Positions 5,814 to 10,299 of a stretch of DNA of 10,299 nt are shown one piece after another. The translations under genes and the position numbers were made by a program. Under the pieces are notes generated by a model. It had not been told where the DNA came from and made no database searches. It was given only the letters and a program-made list of their open reading frames with translations. Source of the DNA: Lentzea sp. (GTDB lineage: Bacteria; Actinomycetota; Actinomycetes; Mycobacteriales; Pseudonocardiaceae); the NCBI GenBank assembly GCA_030146905.1, contig JASLAV010000574.1, positions 1 to 10,299 on the forward strand, written 5' to 3'. The first letter of the stretch is position 1; every line of letters begins with the position of its first letter.

Positions 5814-6380
5814 ATGGAGAGTTCGGCACTGTCCGCGGAACTGGTCAACTTGGCCGTGCACGGCGATCCCAGGGCCATTGACCAGCTACTTCGCTACCTG
5901 CGACCGCTGGTGGTGAAGTACTGCCGCGCGCGTGTCGGACGCTCGGCGACGACCGCGGACGACGTCGCTCAGGACGTCTGCCTGGCGGTGCTGACAGCGC
6001 TGCCGAAGTACCGCGAGCAGGGCCGGCCGTTCCTCGCATTCGTCTACGGCATCGCCGCGCACAAGGTCGCCGACGCGCATCGGGCGCTCGCTCGTAACCG
6101 TGCGGAGCCGATGGCCGACGTGCCGGACCAGCCCGCGCGCAGTGGCGGGCCCGAGGAGTACGTCCTCCAGGACGAGCTGAACGGGACGCTCGGCCGGCTG
6201 CTGCACGTCCTCCCCGACAAGCAGCGCGAGATCCTCGTGCTGCGGGTCGTGGTGGGTCTCTCGGCCGAGGAGACAGCGGAAGCCGTGGGCTCGACGCCGG
6301 GTGCGGTGCGTGTTGCCCAGCACCGTGCGCTGGGAAGGCTTCGCAAGGAAATCACCGCTCTGAGCGTCCCGATCGGGTGA
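5814..6380 (+). CDS. Sigma-2: SigD/ShbA-type ECF RNA polymerase sigma factor
   Basis: A 188-aa paralogue of sigma-1 with the same layout. Region 2 carries RPLVVKYCRARVG (30-42), ADDVAQDVCLAVLTALPKYR (48-67) and GRPFLAFVYGIAAHKVADAHR (70-90). The variable linker is NRAEPMADVPDQPARSGGP. Region 4 has LPDKQREILVLRVVVGLSAEETAEAVGSTPGAVRVAQHRAL (133-172) and ends LGRLRKEITALSVPIG. It differs from sigma-1 mainly in the first 30 residues, the linker and the tail. The start is ATG 5814 with GAGGGGG 8 nt upstream, giving the Met-Glu-Ser-Ser start of sigma-1 and sigma-3. A GTG at 5763 would add 17 residues, but an AAGGA abutting it with no spacer argues against its use. The gene is separated from its neighbours by 85 and 103 bp and is probably its own transcription unit. 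Its promoter specificity cannot be read from the sequence. Confidence 0.94.
   Translation: MESSALSAELVNLAVHGDPRAIDQLLRYLRPLVVKYCRARVGRSATTADDVAQDVCLAVLTALPKYREQGRPFLAFVYGIAAHKVADAHRALARNRAEPMADVPDQPARSGGPEEYVLQDELNGTLGRLLHVLPDKQREILVLRVVVGLSAEETAEAVGSTPGAVRVAQHRALGRLRKEITALSVPIG
6368..6377. repeat. 10-bp palindrome CCCGATCGGG at the sigma-2 3' end
   Basis: CCCGATCGGG is a perfect palindrome directly before the sigma-2 TGA. A hairpin would have almost no loop, so a protein site or chance is as likely as a transcription stop; the DNA after it is only mildly T-rich. Confidence 0.25.
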
Positions 6381-6384
6381 CATT

Positions 6385-6392
6385 CGTTTGCA
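6385..6392 (+). promoter_or_regulatory. Shared leader box CGTTTGCA upstream of sigma-3
   Basis: CGTTTGCA starts 4 nt after the sigma-2 stop and 99 nt before the sigma-3 ATG. It is identical to the box before sigma-1. CCAAACG (6432-6438) and TAGGG (6469-6473) follow at nearly the same distances from the ATG as in the sigma-1 leader (52 and 15 nt against 57 and 14 nt). Confidence 0.32.
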
Positions 6393-6412
6393 TTTGTGAC
6401 CAGTAGTGCGGA

Positions 6413-6431
6413 GTGCGTGGGGTGGACGCAC
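6413..6431. repeat. Inverted repeat GTGCGT-N7-ACGCAC in the sigma-3 leader
   Basis: The 6-bp arms are perfect and separated by GGGGTGG. The site lies between the CGTTTGCA box and the CCAAACG element. It could bind a dimeric regulator or form an RNA hairpin. No T-run follows, so it is not a typical terminator. Confidence 0.35.
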
Positions 6432-6483
6432 CCAAACGACATACCTAGAGGGCAGGAAGACGCCGACTTAGGGGCCAGGGGGC

Positions 6484-7161
6484 ATGGAAAGTTCGGACTC
6501 AGCGCACGCCGCGGAACGGCTGCGCACGGACGGGGTGCTGGTGCAGCACTTCCGCGAGTCGGGGCTATCCGGGCCTCGCTGGAACGAGTTCCACCGTCAG
6601 CTTCTCGGACGAGGTCTCGACGTCGTTACGAAGCTCGTCCGCTCGGGTGCGATGTTCACCCGGTGCGGGCAGCAGGGCCGCTACCTGCACCGCCAGGACA
6701 TCCCGCCGCAGGAAGCCGAGGAACTGGCCAGCGACGCGGTGTACGACGGGTACGTCTACTTCCGCGACCGCGGGTTGCTCGGCAGGGAGTGGGCGGTCGA
6801 ACGCGGCCAGCCGTTGAACGAGTACTTCGTCAACGCCTGCGTCCTCGCGTTCCCGAACGTCTACCGGCGCTGGCAGACGCGGGCGAACGGCTGGCAGGAC
6901 GTGCGGCTGGTGGACTCGTGGGCGTCGCTCGAGAACGTCGCGACCGAGGGGACTCCCGAGGACGCGGTCGTCGAGCAGCAGGCCGCCAACACCGCGTTCG
7001 CCGCGTTGAGCGAGGACAGCAGGCGGTTGCTCTTCCTCCACGACCAGGGCTACTCGCACGCGGAGATCGGTGAGCTCTTGCGGCTCACCGCGCGGGCGGT
7101 CGAAGGACGGATCCGGCGTGCACGCCTTTCGGTGCGCCGGCTTCCAGAAGAGGAACGGTGA
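6484..7161 (+). CDS. Sigma-3: divergent sigma-70 family factor
   Basis: A 225-aa protein that is sigma-like but not a close SigD paralogue. A sigma region 2-type helical block runs about 35-130: EAEELASDAVYDGYVYFRD matches the polymerase-binding helix, and a promoter-recognition part follows near LNEYFVNACVLAFPNVYRRWQ. The region 4 helix-turn-helix spans about 170-218 (AALSEDSRRLLFLHDQGYSH, then EIGELLRLTARAVEGRIRRARLSVRR). An insertion around 55-75 (AMFTRCGQQGRYLHRQDIPP) lengthens region 2. ATG 6484 is preceded by AGGGGG at only about 2 nt, a tight spacing. The first five codons match those of sigma-1 at 14 of 15 bases, although the rest of the proteins differ. Its stop overlaps the GTG start of sigma-4, so the two are probably made together. 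It might direct RNA polymerase to other promoters or modulate its SigD-type neighbours. The family assignment is good; the role is unknown. Confidence 0.85.
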   Translation: MESSDSAHAAERLRTDGVLVQHFRESGLSGPRWNEFHRQLLGRGLDVVTKLVRSGAMFTRCGQQGRYLHRQDIPPQEAEELASDAVYDGYVYFRDRGLLGREWAVERGQPLNEYFVNACVLAFPNVYRRWQTRANGWQDVRLVDSWASLENVATEGTPEDAVVEQQAANTAFAALSEDSRRLLFLHDQGYSHAEIGELLRLTARAVEGRIRRARLSVRRLPEEER

Positions 7162-7886
7162 TCTGCGTGGAGTTCACACCCGGCCTGCACCGCAAGGTGC
7201 CCTCGGAGGCTGTTCAGCACTCCTCGGTCGGTGGCCCGGTCACGGCTTCGAGGGGGACACTCGACGCGTTGGTGGACCGGACCGCTGGTGGTGACAAGGA
7301 GCCGGTCGACCCACCTGCGCCCTCCTACTACTCAAGCCGTCCCGAAGCCGCCGACGATCACGTCGCGCGCGCGGTGGCCGGTGATCGAAGGGCCATCGAA
7401 CGGTTGCTCGGCACCATCAGGCCGTTGGTCGTCCGGTACTGCCGTGCGCGCGTTGGCACGTTCGCGTCGGCGGACGACGTCGCGCAGGAGGTCTGCCTGG
7501 CCGTGCTCACCGCGTTGCCGTCGTACCGCGACCAGGGGCGGCCGTTCCTCGCGTTCGTCTACGGGATCGCGGCGCACAAGGTCGCCGACTCGTTCCGCAG
7601 CTTCTCGCGCAACCGCTCGGAGGCGGTGCCCGAGCTGCCGGAGTCGATGGACACCGCCGCCGGGCCCGAGCAGCGGGCCATGCAGGGGGAACTCTCCGAC
7701 CAGATGGCGACTCTTCTGCGCGTACTGCCGGAGAAGCAGCGCGAGATCGTGGTGCTGCGCGTGATGGTCGGGTTGTCGGCGGAGGAGACGGCCGAGGCCG
7801 TGGGGTCGACACCCGGCGCGGTGCGGGTGGCCCAGCACCGGGCGTTGACGAGGCTGCGCAAGGAGCTCAATAACGCCAGCGAGTGA
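7158..7886 (+). CDS. Sigma-4: SigD/ShbA-type ECF sigma factor with N-terminal extension
   Basis: Third SigD/ShbA paralogue, 242 aa from GTG 7158. The sigma core starts near residue 70: AVAGDRRAIERLL, RPLVVRYCRARVG (88-100), ADDVAQEVCLAVLTALPSYR (105-124), GRPFLAFVYGIAAHKVADSFR (127-147), and region 4 LPEKQREIVVLRVMVGLSAE then EETAEAVGSTPGAVRVAQHR (190-228). The preceding 70 residues (MICVEFTPGLHRK to YYSSRPEAADD) have no counterpart in sigma-1 or sigma-2 and contain one cysteine (Cys3). GTG 7158 overlaps the sigma-3 stop (GTGA) and has GAAGAGGAA upstream, so a coupled start there is well supported. Another possibility is TTG 7269 or GTG 7272 after GAGGGGG (7250-7256), a stretch resembling the sigma-2 ribosome binding site but with longer spacing. 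Codon use in the extension looks coding. The 3' end overlaps the convergent glutamine synthetase-like gene by 20 nt. Confidence 0.92.
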   Translation: MICVEFTPGLHRKVPSEAVQHSSVGGPVTASRGTLDALVDRTAGGDKEPVDPPAPSYYSSRPEAADDHVARAVAGDRRAIERLLGTIRPLVVRYCRARVGTFASADDVAQEVCLAVLTALPSYRDQGRPFLAFVYGIAAHKVADSFRSFSRNRSEAVPELPESMDTAAGPEQRAMQGELSDQMATLLRVLPEKQREIVVLRVMVGLSAEETAEAVGSTPGAVRVAQHRALTRLRKELNNASE

Positions 7887-9177
7887 TGTTGGCGATCCCC
7901 TGGGGGCTGGCGTCCTTGTAGCGCTCCATCTCGCCGCGCCGGACGTCGGCGATCGTGCCGGCGAGCTCCTTGCCGAACGCCTCGGTGAGCACGACGTCCT
8001 TCTCGAACTCGTCCACGGCCTCCCTGAGCGACGACGGCAGGCGCGGGACGCCGTCGAGCAGCGCCGGGTCGACGGCGAGGCCCTCCGGGAGGCTCGCCCC
8101 GGTCGCGATCCCGTCCAGGCCTGCCGCGATCACACCCGCGACGGCCAGGTACGGGTTCGCGGTGAGGTCGAAGCACTTGACCTCCAGGTTGTCCCGGATC
8201 AGGCGCAGGGCCGTCTCGCGGTTCTCCTCGCCCCACGCCGCGAACGGCGCCGCCCACGTGTGCGGTACGAGCCTGAGGTAGCTCGCGAGAGAGGGACACC
8301 CGACCGCGCACAACGCACGGATGTGGTTGAGCACGCCCGCGCTGAACTGCTTCGCCTCGTCCTGGAACCCGTCGAAGAGGTTCGTGCCGTCGCGCCAGAG
8401 GCTGAGGTGCAGGTGGCCGCCGTTGCCGACGCCGCCGTTGACCACCTTGGGGGAAAAGGACGGGCGCATGCCGTGCCGGATCGTGACGGCGCGGACGGTC
8501 TCCTTGACGAGCACCGCGGTGTCCGCCGCCGCGACCGGGTTCTCCGGCGCGGTGGAGACCTCGAACTGGCCTGCGGCGTACTCGGGGTGGAACTGGAGGA
8601 CCTCGACGTCCTGCTGGTCCAGCGCGTTGAGCAGGTCGACGCAGTAGTCCGACAGCTCGACCTGGCGCGCGTGGCCGTACGCGGACCCGCTCGTCGCGGG
8701 GACCCAGTCGTCGGTGCCGGGCTTGCCGACGCACCACTCGATCTCGAAGCCCGCCTGCGCCGTGAGACCGCGCTCGGCGAGGTTGTGGACGGCCTTGCGC
8801 GCCTGGAGGCGCTGGTCCATCGGGTACGGGACGCCGTTCTGGAAGTGGCGGTCTGCGGGCGCCCACGCCCAGCCCGGCTGGCCCGCGAGCACGGTGAGGC
8901 GGTCGAGGTCGGGGTGCAGCCGCAGGTCGCCGACCGGTCCGCCGGCGAACCGGCCCTGGATGATCCAGTCGTCGAAGAGGAACACGTCGAACACCGGTGA
9001 CGCCCCCACACCGTGCGCCGCCGCGTGGGCGAGCCTGCGCAGGGGCACGGACTTCGTGCGCGTGATACCGCTGTTGTCGACCCAGGTGAGCGCCACCACG
9101 CTCACGTTCCTGGCGTTGAGGCCGTCGAAGAGTTCCGTCGCCCGGTCGAACCGCTGGTCCCGTTCCGCAGAGTCCAC
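7867..9177 (-). CDS. Glutamine synthetase-like gamma-glutamyl ligase (GlnA3/FluG type)
   Basis: A 436-aa member of the glutamine synthetase fold, which joins glutamate to an amine using ATP. The N-terminal beta-grasp domain (about 24-110) includes TRTKSVPLRR and GVGASPVFDVF, close to GlnA3 of Mycobacterium. The catalytic domain keeps metal ligands E145/E147 (GFEIEW), E199 and E206 (FHPEYAAGQFE), the HLHLS histidines (255, 257), R302 (RLVP), R320 (ENRE) and E332. The flap glutamate of true ammonia-using enzymes (Glu327 in Salmonella) aligns with Trp308, and there is no NLYDLP adenylylation site. A primary amine substrate such as a polyamine or ethanolamine, as for Streptomyces GlnA3 and GlnA4, is therefore more likely than ammonia (inference). 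GTG 9177 is chosen because the conserved part starts 20-25 residues later; the open frame runs on to 10233 only as a shadow of the amidohydrolase. It diverges from that gene and converges on sigma-4. Confidence 0.92.
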   Translation of the reverse strand: MDSAERDQRFDRATELFDGLNARNVSVVALTWVDNSGITRTKSVPLRRLAHAAAHGVGASPVFDVFLFDDWIIQGRFAGGPVGDLRLHPDLDRLTVLAGQPGWAWAPADRHFQNGVPYPMDQRLQARKAVHNLAERGLTAQAGFEIEWCVGKPGTDDWVPATSGSAYGHARQVELSDYCVDLLNALDQQDVEVLQFHPEYAAGQFEVSTAPENPVAAADTAVLVKETVRAVTIRHGMRPSFSPKVVNGGVGNGGHLHLSLWRDGTNLFDGFQDEAKQFSAGVLNHIRALCAVGCPSLASYLRLVPHTWAAPFAAWGEENRETALRLIRDNLEVKCFDLTANPYLAVAGVIAAGLDGIATGASLPEGLAVDPALLDGVPRLPSSLREAVDEFEKDVVLTEAFGKELAGTIADVRRGEMERYKDASPQGIANITRWRY

Positions 9178-9184
9178 GATCCTA

Positions 9185-9190
9185 AGGTTA
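9185..9190 (-). promoter_or_regulatory. Putative leaderless -10 element for the glutamine synthetase-like gene
   Basis: On the minus strand TAACCT is followed by 7 nt and GTG 9177. The box overlaps the ATG of the divergent amidohydrolase. No ribosome binding site precedes the GTG, which fits leaderless use. No -35 was identified. Confidence 0.3.
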
Positions 9191-10287
9191 TGGGCATCTT
9201 GCCGTTCGTCGCCGAACTCGGGCTGATCGACCACCATTGCCACGGTGTGTTGCGCACGGACAGCACACGCGCCGAGTTCGAGTCGTTGTTGTTGGAGGCC
9301 GACGGCGCCTCCGAACTGAGCGGATCGTTCTTCGACTCGGCGGTCGGGTTCGCGGTGCGGCGGTGGTGCGCGCCGTTGCTGGACCTTCCCCGGCACGCCT
9401 CGCCGGAGGAGTACCTCGAACGGAGGAACTCCCTGCACATCACCGAGGTGTCGCGGACGTTCCTGATGGCGTCCGGGATCCACACGCTCCTGGTGGACGG
9501 CGGGTTCCAGCCGGAGCGGCTGTTGTCGGGCGCCGAACTGGCGTCGCTGCCGGGTGCCGACGCGCACGAGATCGTGCGGCTGGAGGTGCTGGCCGAGTCG
9601 GTGCGGCCTTCCGCGTCGCCCTCGTCGTTCCTGGCGGAGGTGCGGTCGCGGCTCGCGTCCACTTCCGCTGTCGGGGCGAAATCCGTTGCGGCGTACCGGG
9701 TGGGGCTCGCGCTGCCGGGGGCGCGGCCGGCTGACGCCGATGTCGTCGCCGCGGTGTCGGCGTGGGAGTCCGGCCGGTTGGCGGACCCGGTGGTGATCAC
9801 CTGGCTGGCCTGGGAGGCGTTGGACGCGGGACTGCCGTTGCAGTTCCACGTGGGGTACGGCGACTCGGACATCGACCTGCACCGCTGCGATCCGTCGTTG
9901 CTGACGCCGTTCCTGCGCGCCACCGCGGGACTGGGCGTGCCCGTGCTGCTGTTGCACAACTACCCGTTCCACCGGCAGGCCGGGTATCTCGCGCAGGTGT
10001 TCCCGCACGTGTTCTGCGACCTCGGGCTGGCGACGCACGGGCTGGGTCACCAGGCGTCGCGCGTGTTCGCCGAGGCGCTGGAGATCGTGCCGTACGGGAA
10101 GTTCCTGTTCTCGTCCGACGCGTTCGGCCTGCCCGAGTTGTACTACCTCGGCGCGTTGCTGTTCCGTCAGGCGTTGTCGGACTTCCTGGCCGATGGGTTG
10201 CGACGCGATGCGTTTCTCGAAGAGGACGCCCACCGCATCGCACGGCTCATCGCGTCGGAGAACGCGGCACGTGTGTACAAACTGTAG
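9190..10287 (+). CDS. FluG-type amidohydrolase (Amidohydrolase 2 family)
   Basis: A 365-aa TIM-barrel metal hydrolase. The N-terminal metal motif is LIDHHCH (Asp14, His16, His18). Next come GAKSVAAYR with Lys164, LQFHVGYGDSDIDLH (His220), VLLLHNYPFHRQAGYLA (His256), VFCDLGLA, and FLFSSDAFGLPELYYLGA with the conserved Asp310. This order, especially the SSDAFGLPELYY and LHNYPFHRQAGYLA segments, matches the N-terminal half of fungal FluG and plant NodGS, where it is fused to a glutamine synthetase domain. It probably hydrolyses an amide, perhaps the gamma-glutamyl product of the neighbouring ligase (inference). ATG 9190 is the only Met before the metal motif and leaves 13 residues in front of Asp14; AAGG lies only 2 nt upstream, so the mode of initiation is unclear. 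It is complete, ending 12 bp before the window edge. No signal peptide is apparent, so it should be cytoplasmic. Confidence 0.92.
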   Translation: MGILPFVAELGLIDHHCHGVLRTDSTRAEFESLLLEADGASELSGSFFDSAVGFAVRRWCAPLLDLPRHASPEEYLERRNSLHITEVSRTFLMASGIHTLLVDGGFQPERLLSGAELASLPGADAHEIVRLEVLAESVRPSASPSSFLAEVRSRLASTSAVGAKSVAAYRVGLALPGARPADADVVAAVSAWESGRLADPVVITWLAWEALDAGLPLQFHVGYGDSDIDLHRCDPSLLTPFLRATAGLGVPVLLLHNYPFHRQAGYLAQVFPHVFCDLGLATHGLGHQASRVFAEALEIVPYGKFLFSSDAFGLPELYYLGALLFRQALSDFLADGLRRDAFLEEDAHRIARLIASENAARVYKL

Positions 10288-10299
10288 AATTCCGATCGA

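Noticed and set aside
7070..7294. Small plus-strand ORF spanning the sigma-3 / sigma-4 junction as a possible small regulatory protein
   Set aside because: It overlaps both sigma genes in another frame and has no ribosome binding site or motif; the sigma-4 extension frame has better coding character.
4446..7886. The core sigD locus of the genome
   Set aside because: The usual neighbours (guaB-type genes, an RsdA-like anti-sigma) are absent, and there are three copies, so accessory paralogues are more likely. A genome-wide check would settle this.
9102..9959. Minus-strand Ser/Arg-rich ORF inside the amidohydrolase
   Set aside because: Shadow frame of a conserved gene, with low-complexity composition.
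9178..10233. Long minus-strand extension of the glutamine synthetase-like ORF through the amidohydrolase
   Set aside because: The added residues are antisense to a clear amidohydrolase and resemble no protein family; the synthetase is complete from GTG 9177.

Overview
The window is high-GC DNA with strong G/C bias at third codon positions, GTG and TTG starts, and several starts that look leaderless (TANNNT 6-7 nt before the start codon). Together with SigD/ShbA-type ECF sigma factors, a mycobacterial-style Nei2 glycosylase and GlnA3-like proteins, this points to an actinobacterium, most likely of the Pseudonocardiales (inference). I found no RNA genes, insertion sequences, CRISPR arrays or integration sites. 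No gene-free stretch exceeds about 105 bp.

Left block (1-3594, minus strand), transcribed right to left: an orphan ParA-type ATPase, an Fpg/Nei DNA glycosylase whose start overlaps the parA stop by 8 nt, a cytochrome P450, and the 5' two thirds of pyrD (dihydroorotate dehydrogenase), which runs off the left edge. A class I methyltransferase (3628-4347) diverges from parA across a 33-bp gap that holds both putative promoters.

Central block (4446-7886, plus strand): four sigma-70 family genes in a row, here called sigma-1 to sigma-4, with a glycine N-methyltransferase-like gene after the first. Sigma-1, sigma-2 and sigma-4 are clear paralogues of SigD (Mycobacterium) / ShbA (Streptomyces). Sigma-3 is a divergent sigma-70 family protein. 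Stop/start overlaps suggest three units: [sigma-1 + methyltransferase], [sigma-2] and [sigma-3 + sigma-4]. The first gene of each unit begins with Met-Glu-Ser-Ser and has a CGTTTG box directly after the preceding stop codon, so the leaders appear to be copies of one regulatory module. No anti-sigma factor or membrane protein is encoded here. This array is the most unusual feature of the window.

Right block (7867-10287): a GlnA3/FluG-type glutamine synthetase-like gene on the minus strand, tail to tail with sigma-4 (20-nt overlap), and a FluG-type amidohydrolase on the plus strand. The two diverge from a 12-bp gap. They correspond to the two halves of the fused FluG/NodGS proteins of fungi and plants, so they probably act in one pathway, perhaps making and breaking a gamma-glutamyl amide.
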